Origin: Conexibacter sp. S30A1
Lineage (GTDB): Bacteria > Actinomycetota > Thermoleophilia > Solirubrobacterales > Solirubrobacteraceae
Length of the DNA stretch: 64,000 bases
Assembly: GCF_023330665.1 (NCBI RefSeq)
Contig: NZ_CP097127.1
Span: 1,054,001-1,118,000, forward strand
Direction: 5' to 3'
Shown here piece by piece: positions 8,545 through 16,145 of this stretch. Made by a program: the position numbers and the translations under genes. A model generated the notes under the pieces. That model was not told where the DNA came from and made no database searches. It was given only the letters and a program-made list of their open reading frames with translations. Position 1 is the stretch's first letter; the number at the start of each line of letters is the position of its first letter.

Positions 8545-9147
8545 TCAGTCACGCGCGCCGAGCAGACGCCAGGTGCTCGGCAACAGGCCCGCGGCGAGCG
8601 CGCACTTGATCGCATCGCCGATCCAGAAGGGCACAAACCCCTCGCTGATCGCGTAGCCGACGCTCCAGTGCATGTCGAGCGCCAGCCAGCCCACGCCGAT
8701 CACGTACATCACGACCTCGCCGAGGATCATCGCCGGAACCGCGGAGAGAAGTCGGCGGTCGGCGCGGCGCTCGGCCAGGTAGCCGCAGGCGCCGGCGGCG
8801 GCGATGAAGCCGAGGATGTAGCCGAAGTTGGCGCCGACATAGCCGCTCTGGCCACCGGCGAACCACGGCAGACCCGCGAGGCCGACGAGCGCGTAGAGCG
8901 TGAGCGCCGCGGTGCCGCGGCGCCAGCCGAGGGCGGTGCCGACCAGCAGCACACCCATCGTCTGGCCGGTCAGCGGCACGGGCGTGAAGCTCAGCCGTAT
9001 TGAGATCTGCGCGAGCAGGCCGACGAGCGCGGCGCCGGCGATCACGAGCAGCAGGTCACGCACCCGCTCGCCCGGCAGCAGATCACCGAGCACGCGCGGC
9101 CGCGGGGCCAGCTGGCTTGAAAAGGGTGGATTTGCGTAGTTGCTCAT
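8545..9147 (-). CDS. bioY: BioY biotin-uptake substrate-binding membrane protein
   Basis: 200 residues from the ATG at 9147. Six hydrophobic segments are readable, with the BioY hallmarks LAQISIRLSFTPVPLTGQTM near residue 45 and GYVGANFGYILGF near residue 110. It is the S component that binds biotin and works with the shared ECF energising module (EcfA/EcfT) or alone; no ECF ATPase gene is visible nearby. It is followed by a strong hairpin, so it is probably a monocistronic unit separate from the MFS gene. Confidence 0.95.
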   Translation of the reverse strand: MSNYANPPFSSQLAPRPRVLGDLLPGERVRDLLLVIAGAALVGLLAQISIRLSFTPVPLTGQTMGVLLVGTALGWRRGTAALTLYALVGLAGLPWFAGGQSGYVGANFGYILGFIAAAGACGYLAERRADRRLLSAVPAMILGEVVMYVIGVGWLALDMHWSVGYAISEGFVPFWIGDAIKCALAAGLLPSTWRLLGARD

Positions 9148-9217
9148 ATCTGCGGGCGAGCCTAACACGCGGCCGGGCGGGACGCCCGCCTCGCCCCGGG
9201 CGTGGCGTCTCGCCGGT

Positions 9218-9721
9218 TCAGGCTTCGGGCTGAAGGGCGAGCTCGAGCTCGAGCTCGTCGTGGATCGGGATGCCGTAGGTCCCGGTGAGCGGGATCGAGG
9301 CCTTCAGCAGGCGCGCCCGGTCGATCGCGCCGCGGTGCACAGCGACCAGACGCAGTCCGCGCCGCTGGTAGAAGCGCAGCGCGTCGAGGTTGTCGTTACT
9401 GGTGATCAGCCACAGACGCCGTGCGCCCTGGGCGCGGGCGTGGTCGGCGACGTGCGCGAGCAGCGCCGAGCCGACACCGCGGTGGCGTTTGGTCGTGTCG
9501 AGTGAGACCAACTCGCAGGCGTCGCCGTCGATCCGATAGGTCGCAAGGCCCACCAGCCCGCCCTCACGTGTCGCGACAAAGGCCGGCAGGGCCGCCGCGT
9601 CATGGGCCACGCCACGGCTGATCACGGTCGTCGAGCCCCACGAGCTCACGAGCAGCGCTTCGATCTGGCCGCGATCGGCGGCCGTCGCCTGGCGGATCAT
9701 TAGGGACATGGGCTCGGGCAT
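9218..9721 (-). CDS. GNAT-family N-acetyltransferase
   Basis: 167 residues from the ATG at 9721 (ATGs at 9709 and 9700 are alternatives). It has GNAT motif A with an acetyl-CoA loop in RHRGVGSALLAHVADHAR, preceded by CELVSLDTTK and followed by LWLITSNDNLDALRFYQRRG. The length fits a single-domain GNAT enzyme; the substrate is unknown. It is the last gene of ordinary chromosomal character before the accessory region. Confidence 0.88.
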   Translation of the reverse strand: MPEPMSLMIRQATAADRGQIEALLVSSWGSTTVISRGVAHDAAALPAFVATREGGLVGLATYRIDGDACELVSLDTTKRHRGVGSALLAHVADHARAQGARRLWLITSNDNLDALRFYQRRGLRLVAVHRGAIDRARLLKASIPLTGTYGIPIHDELELELALQPEA

Positions 9722-9803
9722 TCTGGCAGCGCGCTGATCCAGGCCGGCTTTCACGGAGACCGCTATGCGAGGGTTTCGGTCCTCAGAGAGGAAGTCGCTG
9801 TTC

Positions 9804-10137
9804 ATGCCCGCCAGGAAGTATCCGAAGGCGCTGGTCGAGTGGGTTGTCCGGCCGGCGATCTGTGTCCGGCCGGCCGGTCTCACATGTCGCTACGCAGCTG
9901 GGTCTGCCGGCTCGAGACGGTGCGAAAGCACGTCCGTCGGGCTGAGGCTGACCGGGGTGTGCGGCCGGATCTGCCGTCCAGCGCGGAGCGGGAGCAGATC
10001 AGGCAGCTCAAGCGTGAGAACGCTCGAGCTGCGCAAGGCGAACGAGATTCCGGGTGCTGCAAGCCGGTTTTTGCGGGCGAGCCCGAAGTCTTTCGCGGCC
10101 GTGGTGACCGCGTTTATCGATCAGAAGCGCGGCGAGC
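9804..10137 (+). pseudogene. frameshifted remnant of IS3-family orfA
   Basis: The order of fragments matches an IS3-type OrfA but in alternating frames. It starts with MPARKYPKALVEWVV (frame of 9804), then VRKHVRRAEADRGVRPDLP and REQIRQLKRENARA in another frame, then ELRKANEI and AVVTAFIDQKRGE back in the first frame. The last block resembles the N-terminus of the IS3 orfB product. No intact DDE domain follows; unrelated small genes start at 10144. At least two frameshifts are needed, so it is inactive. It marks the left part of the accessory island. Confidence 0.65.
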
Positions 10138-10143
10138 TACGAC

Positions 10144-10467
10144 ATGGTTGTGCGGCCTCCTTTTCCGTATACGCTTTCGGATCAGACCGTTGTGGATTTG
10201 ACGGATCGTGAGAAGCACCCGCTGGCTACCGATCACGAAAGGTTCAAGCCGATCCCGCCGACCGAGCACACCTACTTCCGTAACAAGCTCGACGATCTCC
10301 TGCTCAGGCGCGACGGCGCGACAGGGCAGTACGAGGTGCTCTGGCGCGACGGGACCTGGAACGAGATCGAGGCGGGCTACGAGTGCGTCCTTCACAGCGA
10401 CGTGATCGCCGACGGTGACGTTGAGCGGGAGATCCGTGCTTTCCTCGGCGGCCGTCGCGCGAGATAG
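10144..10467 (+). CDS. hypothetical protein
   Basis: 107 residues, no family recognised. It is hydrophilic, with no membrane segment, and has a mixed charged composition with TEHTYFRNKLDDLLLRRDG and YEVLWRDGTWNEIEAGY, which reads as beta-strand-rich folded protein. No convincing Shine-Dalgarno precedes the ATG. It lies between the IS3 remnant and another small gene 10 bases downstream, so the two may form an operon. It could be a cargo gene or a truncated protein. Confidence 0.45.
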   Translation: MVVRPPFPYTLSDQTVVDLTDREKHPLATDHERFKPIPPTEHTYFRNKLDDLLLRRDGATGQYEVLWRDGTWNEIEAGYECVLHSDVIADGDVEREIRAFLGGRRAR

Positions 10468-10477
10468 GGAGCTTGAG

Positions 10478-10642
10478 ATGCCCGAGAAGCTCGTCGGGAT
10501 CTGGGAGCTGCCGAAGGAGATGACCGAGGACGAGCAGAAGTCGTTGGCCCAGCAGATCGCCGACCGGGTCGCCGAGCAGATCGAAACGAATCGCCCGAGT
10601 TGGCAGTCCGAGCCCTCGTACCAGAACCCCCGTTCGTCCTAG
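10478..10642 (+). CDS. small hypothetical protein
   Basis: 54 residues from an ATG at 10478, preceded by GGGAG at a suitable distance. The sequence (MPEKLVGIWELPKEMTEDE then an amphipathic helix AQQIADRVAEQIE) is acidic and helical. It has no known motif. It sits 10 bases after the previous small gene in the same direction. The good ribosome-binding site is the main support. Confidence 0.5.
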   Translation: MPEKLVGIWELPKEMTEDEQKSLAQQIADRVAEQIETNRPSWQSEPSYQNPRSS

Positions 10643-10735
10643 GCCGTTCTAAGTCGCCGCCGCGATCCTGGCTGGATCCCCCGAGCCTGTGCGAGCGGAG
10701 GGCCGCAGGCAGGCACACAGCGCGTCAGGACAGTC

Positions 10736-10975
10736 TCACGCCGACGGCGGCCGATCCGGGAACTGCTGGAGATGCCCATACGCATGTGCAAAGCTCGGCG
10801 AGCCGAAGATCAGCTTCCCCGTTTCTCGGTCCTCGATATGAAGGCGCAAGCGGCTGTCGTCCCGGCCGCCCAGGTGAAGCCCGAACCCCTTCCGAGCTGC
10901 CATCTTTGCTGGTGCCTGCCGATAGTCGAGTTCGTCGCCTTCGGGCTGCTGCGCCGGATCGTCGTCTGAAGCCAT
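10736..10975 (-). CDS. small hypothetical protein
   Basis: 79 residues from an ATG at 10975, preceded by GGAGGG seven bases upstream, which decides this start against longer readings. The C-terminal part contains RLRLHIEDRETGKLIFGSP, a pattern of beta strands. The N-terminus is acidic. No family recognised. It is isolated between plus-strand genes. Confidence 0.5.
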   Translation of the reverse strand: MASDDDPAQQPEGDELDYRQAPAKMAARKGFGLHLGGRDDSRLRLHIEDRETGKLIFGSPSFAHAYGHLQQFPDRPPSA

Positions 10976-11269
10976 CTCTATTCCCTCCGATGGTCGCTTG
11001 CCCGAGCGCGGCCGAACCGCAGACGCCCGCATGTCGCCGCACGTTTTGCGGCCGACTGGCGCGCCAGCTGGGGTCGAGGCCCGCTGAGCGCGTCGACGTC
11101 TCGCCCGACTCAGGCCACCTGCGGTGGCGATCACAGCAGCACGCTGGTGGCGATCGCTGGCACTGTGTGGCGTTGCGCTTGCCACAGCTAAGACAAGCCA
11201 AATGCAAGTAGACGCAGCGCCGCATTCAGCCGCAAGACAGGACCGCGCCATTTTGTGCAGGATGAGCAC

Positions 11270-11794
11270 ATGCCAGTAGATCATCCGTCCGCCGTTGTCG
11301 TTCCGGTGCCTGAAACCGAGCCTATTGTCGCCCGTTGGCGCAAGCGCTTCGACCACTCGGCCGCGGAAGGGATGCCTGCACACATCACGGTGCTCTTCCC
11401 GTTTCTGCCGCCAAGCAGGCTCACGGATGACGTGCTCGCGAAGCTGCGCGAGATCTGCGCGATGGTTCCCCTCCTCGACGTGGAGTTCGCGACCACATCC
11501 CGGTTCCCGGACCACATGTACCTCGAACCGCGGCCTGCCGGTGAGTTCATCGCGCTCACAGAAGCGATCGCCGCGAGCTGGCCGGAGACACCTCCTTACG
11601 GCGGGGCGTTTCCCGACATCGTTCCCCACCTCACCGTGGCCGGGGGCATCCACGAGGAGCAGCTGCGTGAGATTGAGGCGGACATTCTCAGCCGACTACC
11701 GATCAAGACCCACCTCAACCACGCCTGCCTCTACATCTACGACGCCGCACGCTGGCAAGTGGCGGCGAGTCTCCCCTTTTTGTCCGACATCTGA
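11270..11794 (+). CDS. 2'-5' RNA ligase / cyclic phosphodiesterase superfamily protein
   Basis: 174 residues from the ATG at 11270, with AGGATGA upstream (a GTG at 11255 is an alternative). The two defining HxT motifs are present: HITVLFPF near residue 35 and HLTVAGG near residue 120, which in the family form the catalytic pair for 2',3'-cyclic phosphate or 2'-5' linkages. The length is typical of LigT/2H phosphoesterases. It stands alone in the accessory region, so its role (RNA repair, nucleotide signalling or phage-related) is open. Confidence 0.8.
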   Translation: MPVDHPSAVVVPVPETEPIVARWRKRFDHSAAEGMPAHITVLFPFLPPSRLTDDVLAKLREICAMVPLLDVEFATTSRFPDHMYLEPRPAGEFIALTEAIAASWPETPPYGGAFPDIVPHLTVAGGIHEEQLREIEADILSRLPIKTHLNHACLYIYDAARWQVAASLPFLSDI

Positions 11795-12097
11795 CCCGAG
11801 CTTGGCTGTACGGTTCGAGCCGCTGGCTCCACCTTTGTGGCCCAGGCGGCACTCGTGATGACGCTGCAGCTCATCGCACGTTGCACGTCCCAGAGCGCGC
11901 CACATGGAAGATGCGCGTGGCGTGGCCGGAAGCAGGTGCCCGCGGATGACGGTTCCGTGCCAAAGCATGCGTACCGTAGCGGCGACCTGAACCGTCAGCA
12001 GGACTCGTCCGCCAGTTCGTGCTTTCCGCGCGAAGGGCGCGTGTTGTTGAACGGCCTAAGACGCCTGGGTAGTGGCGGTTTTAGGACCGGTGGCCGA
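11795..12097. other. intergenic stretch without a supported gene
   Basis: Open frames here run antisense into the vapC gene and lack a start signal or family resemblance. No repeat, hairpin or promoter stood out. Confidence 0.5.
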
Positions 12098-12502
12098 TCA
12101 GCTTGGCGCGACGACGGTCCAGCCGAGCGTGCGGGCGGCATCGGCCATGCGGTCGTCGTAGGTGACAATCTGTCGCACGGACGCGCCGAGTTGGTGTGCG
12201 CTGGCGAGGTGGATCGCGTCGAGCGAGCGCAGTTCGGGCGGTTTGAGGCGACCGGCTTCGTTGAGGACGCGATCGTTGACTCGCAGAAGCTGGATGCGTC
12301 GCAGGACTTGTTCGCCACGTGCCAGCGCCGCGGGCCCGCTGGGCAGCAGCGCTCGCGCGACCTCTGTGCGAGCCAGCGCGCTGCTCACCAGCGGTTGGTG
12401 GCGCGAGAGGTGACGTCGAAGTGCGGATGACTCGGGTTCTTGGATCGCGAGTTTGACGATCGCCGAGGAGTCAACATAGGTCAGTCGTTGATCAGCGCTC
12501 AT
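12098..12502 (-). CDS. VapC-type PIN-domain toxin
   Basis: 134 residues. PIN-domain acidic positions are visible in order: YVDSSAIVKL (Asp 11), ARTEVARAL (Glu), RSLDAIHLASA (Asp) and VTYDDRMA (Asp). These coordinate metal in the VapC ribonucleases, which cleave tRNA or rRNA. It overlaps the antitoxin gene by 11 bases (12492-12502), with the antitoxin upstream, as in type II modules. Confidence 0.88.
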   Translation of the reverse strand: MSADQRLTYVDSSAIVKLAIQEPESSALRRHLSRHQPLVSSALARTEVARALLPSGPAALARGEQVLRRIQLLRVNDRVLNEAGRLKPPELRSLDAIHLASAHQLGASVRQIVTYDDRMADAARTLGWTVVAPS

Positions 12503-12764
12503 CGCGCCGTAGCCGTGCTAGCACCGATGACGGTGACTCCGAGCCTGCGGGGGCTGGCAGTGGATCAGGCAGATCCGAGAGATCACCCTCGGCCTCTTGG
12601 AGATCGCCTGAGGCCCTCAGTCGATCGAGCGGGTCTTCTGGCAACGGCCCCAGCATCGCAACGGGCCGGCCGCGATCGGTGATCTCGATGCTTTCGCCAC
12701 TCTCAACCCGCCGCAGCAGCTCGCTGGCTCGCTGTCGTAGCTCCCGAACACCAACACTAGTCAT
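12492..12764 (-). CDS. Phd/YefM-type antitoxin of VapBC module
   Basis: 90 residues, beginning TSVGVRELRQRASELLRRVE then ITDRGRPVAMLGP, the Phd/YefM DNA-binding N-domain pattern. The C-terminal half is acidic and proline-rich (LPDPLPAPAGSE), consistent with a flexible toxin-binding tail. It precedes and overlaps the PIN toxin gene. Autoregulation of the pair is expected for the family, but no clear operator was identified here. Confidence 0.85.
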   Translation of the reverse strand: MTSVGVRELRQRASELLRRVESGESIEITDRGRPVAMLGPLPEDPLDRLRASGDLQEAEGDLSDLPDPLPAPAGSESPSSVLARLRRDER

Positions 12765-12837
12765 GTGCTATTTGTAGCACAATCCTCGACGTGCCGCAAC
12801 CGATCGCTCACGACCAACCGTCCTACAGGTGATGCCG

Positions 12838-12993
12838 ATGACTCAGATCGTCCCGCTCTTCCTGGTGGTCATGTTCACCCTGGCTGTGTACGCGGTCTCG
12901 ATCCCGGTGGTCTTCCGTCCGGAGTCAACCTCCGTGCCGCGTCGAAGCATCCGCCGCGTCAAACACACCGGCGGCCACCGATGGCCCGGGTAG
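12838..12993 (+). CDS. possible small single-span membrane protein
   Basis: 51 codons from an ATG at 12838, with AGGTG seven bases upstream. The N-terminal third is a hydrophobic helix (VPLFLVVMFTLAVYAVSIPV) followed by a basic tail with many Arg. It lies in an otherwise empty 480-base gap between vapB and a GNAT gene; nothing else was seen in that gap. The hydrophobic-then-basic pattern is what makes it more likely than chance. No family known. Confidence 0.35.
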   Translation: MTQIVPLFLVVMFTLAVYAVSIPVVFRPESTSVPRRSIRRVKHTGGHRWPG

Positions 12994-13246
12994 CGAAGTG
13001 ACAGCTCGACGAGCGGGTCGCCAGTGATCGCAACCCGCGCCAAGCAGGGGCTCGTGGGCCGGCTCGCTGGATGCCTGTCCGGACACCGATGCGGGCCTCG
13101 CCGAGAATGGTATTGCCGTGCCGACGTGCTTGACACGCTGACCTCGAGGGCTCGAGAACCGTGGCCCGGCAGTCGGCATCGGGCTGCTGAAGCCGCTGGA
13201 CGGTGGTCGCTTCAGCTGACGGGTTGTTCTAGCTTTTCGGGGAGCG

Positions 13247-13825
13247 ATGGAGCCTCATCCCGAATACCTGACTGGTGATAGTGGCCTGGTGCTTCGCCGG
13301 TGGGTGATCGACGACGCGCCACGTCTCGCGCAGGCCGTCGGCGACAGCGTTGAGCATCTGCGGCCGTGGATGCCCTGGGCTGCTCAGGAGCCACTGGCGT
13401 TGGCCGAGCGCCGCCTAAACATCGCTACCTGGGAGCATGACTGGCGGGCGGGCGGTGACCTCGTGATGGGCGTGTTCGTCGACGGTGCTGTTGCAGGCGG
13501 ATGTGGGCTACACCACCGAATCGGACCCGATGGTCTGGAGATCGGGTACTGGATCCATCCGGCCTTTCTACGTCAGGGGATCGCCACAGCGGCAGCACGG
13601 TTACTGACCAACGCCGCATTTCACCGGCCGGAGATCACACGCGTCGAGATCCACCATGACAAAGCCAACCTCGCCAGCGCCGGGGTCCCGCGCAAGCTGG
13701 GGTTCCAGCTGATCGGCGAGATGCCAGATGAACCCCAGGCACCGGGCGAGGTTGGGATCTCTTGCGAATGGCAGATCACGCGCGCCGACTGGACACTGTT
13801 CGCGATCGCGTCTACAGCCTCGTAG
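13247..13825 (+). CDS. RimJ/RimL-type GNAT acetyltransferase
   Basis: 192 residues; GGGGAG precedes the ATG. The sequence starts with LVLRRWVIDDAPRLAQAV, typical of RimJ/RimL-like enzymes, and has GLEIGYWIHPAFLRQGIATAAARLL as motif A, then VEIHHDKANLASAGVPRKLGF. Members acetylate protein N-termini or small amines, often for self-protection. It is a lone gene in the island and its substrate cannot be predicted. Confidence 0.87.
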   Translation: MEPHPEYLTGDSGLVLRRWVIDDAPRLAQAVGDSVEHLRPWMPWAAQEPLALAERRLNIATWEHDWRAGGDLVMGVFVDGAVAGGCGLHHRIGPDGLEIGYWIHPAFLRQGIATAAARLLTNAAFHRPEITRVEIHHDKANLASAGVPRKLGFQLIGEMPDEPQAPGEVGISCEWQITRADWTLFAIASTAS

Positions 13826-14176
13826 TCAACGCGCGCCCGCGGTTCTCAGATCCGCGCATTGGGGGAAGTCGACGAACGCTTTGGGATACTCCTGCTGGAG
13901 TGGAGGCGGGACTCTCGCGTCATCCAGCAGAGCTAACGGCGCGATCACCGCGTGGGGTAGCGTTCACGCCATGGGTTCGCCTACTCCAGAGCAGGCCGTG
14001 ATCCATGAATTGAGCAGACCGCCCGGCACTATCACCGCCCTCGCCGAGCCGCGGCGCGGCGTGCCCACACCGACGGTTGTCGCAGGCGGCCTCGGATTCG
14101 TTGCCGATCTCGACAAGCTGAGGTTCGTCAAGCACCGCCAGGCCGGCGAGCGAGCGCGCCTGCGGGTGTGAGCGGC
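13826..14176. other. intergenic stretch, only weak open frames
   Basis: A 66-codon plus-strand frame from the ATG at 13971 to 14171 (MGSPTPEQAVIHELSRPPG...) is open but has no ribosome-binding site and no family resemblance, so I do not call it. Antisense frames are no better. Confidence 0.4.
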
Positions 14177-14605
14177 TCAGAGAGTGCCGCGGTCCGCGAG
14201 CCAAACACTCTGATAGCTCAGGTCAGTGTTCTGCGTCAGCAGGTCGTAGTCGCTGTCGTAGTGCAGGACCCCAAGCCCATTGCTGTCGGCCAACGCGGCG
14301 ATGAGAAGATCCACGGGTGGGATGCGGTGATGACCCACGCGAGCGAGCTGGGCCTGCGCGTCCAGCGCTCGTTCCTCGACCTGGTCATCGATCTGCACGC
14401 GCGGCAGCGCGAGCAGATCACCGATCAGTGCGGCGTGGTCAGGCCCGTTACGCGCCGAGTACCCGGCCTCAAGCAGAAACGGCAGACAGACCGAGAGCCG
14501 ACCCTCCTCAAGCCAGCCCGCGATCTCGTCGGCCCGCGTTTGCGGAAGCGACGGGCTGGCAAGCCGCGCCCAGGCCGAGTTGTCAAGCAGCAGCCCTGTG
14601 CTCAC
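14177..14605 (-). CDS. PIN-domain toxin of second VapBC-like module
   Basis: 142 residues with PIN acidic residues in LLLDNSAWARL (Asp), LPFLLEAGYSA (Glu), PPVDLLIAALAD (Asp) and LHYDSDYDLL (Asp), all four in the expected order. It is preceded by a small antitoxin gene with a 4-base overlap (14602-14605). It is unlike the first PIN toxin of the window in sequence, so the two modules are not a recent duplication. Confidence 0.87.
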   Translation of the reverse strand: MSTGLLLDNSAWARLASPSLPQTRADEIAGWLEEGRLSVCLPFLLEAGYSARNGPDHAALIGDLLALPRVQIDDQVEERALDAQAQLARVGHHRIPPVDLLIAALADSNGLGVLHYDSDYDLLTQNTDLSYQSVWLADRGTL

Positions 14606-14874
14606 GGTCGCGCCCAGCCGCGGGCACGGACCTCATCGGCGGCGTCAATATCGACGCCAAGCCGCCGGGCCCGTACTCGATCGGCAAGTCGCGCCCGACG
14701 CTTCACAGTGTCGGTGCGCGTGGCGCGCAACGACGCAAGCTTGGCGCCAGCGCCAAGCACAACCAGCTCTCCGAGGTCAACCCGGTCGGTGCCCAGCTCG
14801 CGGCGCAGCTCATCCAACGCAGCCTGAACGCGCGGGGTCTCGGTAACAGCGTGACGGCGATGATTGGTCGGCAT
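14602..14874 (-). CDS. antitoxin of second VapBC-like module
   Basis: 90 residues from an ATG at 14874. I prefer this start because an inverted-repeat operator lies just upstream; longer frames would run through it. The protein is charged, with VQAALDELRRELGTDRVDLGELVVLG and a basic stretch TVKRRARLADRVRARR. No DNA-binding family is obvious, and identity as the antitoxin rests mainly on position, size and overlap with the PIN gene. Confidence 0.7.
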   Translation of the reverse strand: MPTNHRRHAVTETPRVQAALDELRRELGTDRVDLGELVVLGAGAKLASLRATRTDTVKRRARLADRVRARRLGVDIDAADEVRARGWARP

Positions 14875-14882
14875 CAAGCGAA

Positions 14883-14902
14883 GTGTATCACCAGTGTTAC
14901 AC
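14883..14902. promoter_or_regulatory. inverted-repeat operator candidate for the second VapBC-like module
   Basis: GTGTATCAC at 14883-14891, spacer CA, GTGTTACAC at 14894-14902: two 9-base half sites with one mismatch, ending 8 bases before the antitoxin ATG. This is where a toxin-antitoxin complex would bind to repress its own promoter. Confidence 0.55.
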
Positions 14903-15026
14903 CACCACCGATGCGCGTCAGGGACCACCACGCAGCCCCAAGTCGGGATACCCGCGCAAGAGCAAAAGCACAACCAGCGTGATCCCGGCACGTCCTCCCT
15001 CCTCCTCGCCAAAACCAGGATCTACT

Positions 15027-15072
15027 CGACGCGCGTTTAGTCGGGTAGCCGACGCGCGTTTAGTCGGGTAGC
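15027..15072. repeat. two perfect tandem copies of a 23-base unit
   Basis: Units at 15027-15049 and 15050-15072 are identical; each begins CGACGCGCG and ends TCGGGTAGC. Each unit contains CGAC and GTCG as short inverted arms. It lies in the gap between two toxin-antitoxin modules, just downstream of the Doc-like toxin stop (15088). Confidence 0.85.
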
Positions 15073-15087
15073 GGCGCAGTGGTGCCG

Positions 15088-15468
15088 TTACTGCAGGTGT
15101 TGTCCGATGGTTCTGGCGATATCAGTTACGTCGAGTCCGCCACGCGCTACGGCGAGTACCAGTTGCTCGGCATCGTCGACGCTGAAGTCCAGGTCTTGGC
15201 CGTTCAGCATGCAGAACACGCGAGTGGCGGACCAGGCGAGTCGCTTGTTGCCGTCCACGAGCGCATGGTTGCGCGCGATCGAGTGCATCAGCGCGGCAGC
15301 CTTGGTGGCGAATGTCGGGTAGGCGTCCTGGCCGAACGCGCTGCTCTGTGGGCGAGCCGCGGCCGAAGCGAGCAGACCGTGGTCGCGTACTGCAACCTCG
15401 TCCAGAATCCCGACCGCGATCTCGAGCAGGTCTTCGACGCTCAGATAGTCAACCGCGGCTTCACTCAC
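15088..15468 (-). CDS. doc: Doc-type (Fic-fold) toxin
   Basis: 126 residues, the Doc length. The Fic core motif reads HALVDGNKRLAW near residue 68, with the catalytic His and the DGNKR anion-binding residues. The early block VEDLLEIAVGILDE and the AYPTFATKAAALMHSIARN helix match the Doc subfamily. Doc proteins phosphorylate EF-Tu and arrest translation. It overlaps its antitoxin gene by 4 bases. Confidence 0.9.
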   Translation of the reverse strand: MSEAAVDYLSVEDLLEIAVGILDEVAVRDHGLLASAAARPQSSAFGQDAYPTFATKAAALMHSIARNHALVDGNKRLAWSATRVFCMLNGQDLDFSVDDAEQLVLAVARGGLDVTDIARTIGQHLQ

Positions 15469-15656
15469 CGACTCAGCCGGTCAAGCAGCTCCGCGTCCTC
15501 TGTCCGGACCCGCTCAATCGCGGAACGGAGCCGCGCGGGCCGGTCCGACACGTACTCCGCGATCGCTGTGCGTGCAACCTCCTGCATCGAGCGGCCCTCT
15601 TCGACGGCCTTGCGGCGCAGGGCGGCAGTCTCATCGTCGTTGAGCCGCAGGTTCAT
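15465..15656 (-). CDS. ribbon-helix-helix antitoxin for the Doc toxin
   Basis: 63 residues from an ATG at 15656. LRLNDDETAALRRKAVEEGRSMQEVARTAIAEYVSD fits the strand-helix-helix of Arc/MetJ-type repressors; the acidic C-terminal tail would carry the toxin-binding part. Classical Doc is paired with Phd, but ribbon-helix-helix partners are also common. A palindromic operator lies 14 bases upstream. Longer frames upstream would read through that operator. Confidence 0.82.
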   Translation of the reverse strand: MNLRLNDDETAALRRKAVEEGRSMQEVARTAIAEYVSDRPARLRSAIERVRTEDAELLDRLSR

Positions 15657-15670
15657 CGCCACACACTCAT

Positions 15671-15687
15671 GGTACCACACTGGTACC
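15671..15687. promoter_or_regulatory. palindromic operator candidate of the doc module
   Basis: GGTACC at 15671-15676, spacer ACACT, GGTACC at 15682-15687. The two hexamers are identical and each is a palindrome, so the site reads as both direct and inverted repeat. It sits just upstream of the antitoxin start, as expected for ribbon-helix-helix dimers bound side by side. Confidence 0.55.
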
Positions 15688-15809
15688 GACTGATCCCGTC
15701 GCGATCGCTCCCGTTTCCGCAGCGGCCGCACCCTCAGCTACAGCTTCCCCGCCCGCTGAGACTCAGCCGAATTACCGAACCGACAATCCAGGCTAGAGGC
15801 AGCAGGCAT

Positions 15810-15982
15810 ATGCTGAGCCGCGAACAAGAACGCCGCCGCCAGCTCAACGCCTACCCGCGCCACGGCTGTCAGCGCCGGGATACGAGGCCGTCGGGTTCTG
15901 GCTCCTGAAAGCATGCGCGACGCCCGGCACCGCCGTCGAATACAACAAGCAGCTAGGCGAACTGTGGGCTGCCTGCTGTTGA
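15810..15982 (+). pseudogene. possible degenerate gene fragment
   Basis: The gap 15657-16145 holds two short pieces of protein-like sequence in different frames: MLSREQERRRQLNAYPRHG from 15810, then AVGFWLLKACATPGTAVEYN...GELWAAC ending at 15982. A frameshift around 15880 would join them. I do not recognise the family. Nothing else is seen in the gap apart from the doc operator and a hairpin. Confidence 0.25.
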
Positions 15983-16079
15983 GCGCCGTTTGAATCCGGC
16001 ACGCGCGGTGTGGGTGGCGCCGTTCATCGGCGGCATGTTTGCTGCGATGGTGGCAGGCTTGGCGCGTTTGTGAACGCGC

Positions 16080-16121
16080 GAGAGCCCTCCCGTCAGCTTG
16101 GCGGTTGCCGGGAGGGCTCTC
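16080..16121. terminator. 13-bp GC-rich hairpin before the transposon-like operon
   Basis: GAGAGCCCTCCCG at 16080-16092 pairs perfectly with CGGGAGGGCTCTC at 16109-16121, with a 16-base loop. It lies 25 bases before the first gene of the operon. It may insulate the operon from outside transcription, or belong to the end of the element; no gene with a stop just before it is convincing. Confidence 0.5.
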
Positions 16122-16145
16122 TTGGATGCCGGAGGTGGCACCCCG

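Noticed and set aside
9804..10137. Functional IS3 element
   Set aside because: The reading frame is broken at least twice and no orfB catalytic core follows.
13971..14171. 66-codon frame MGSPTPEQAVIHEL...
   Set aside because: No ribosome-binding site, no family resemblance and equal-quality antisense frames.
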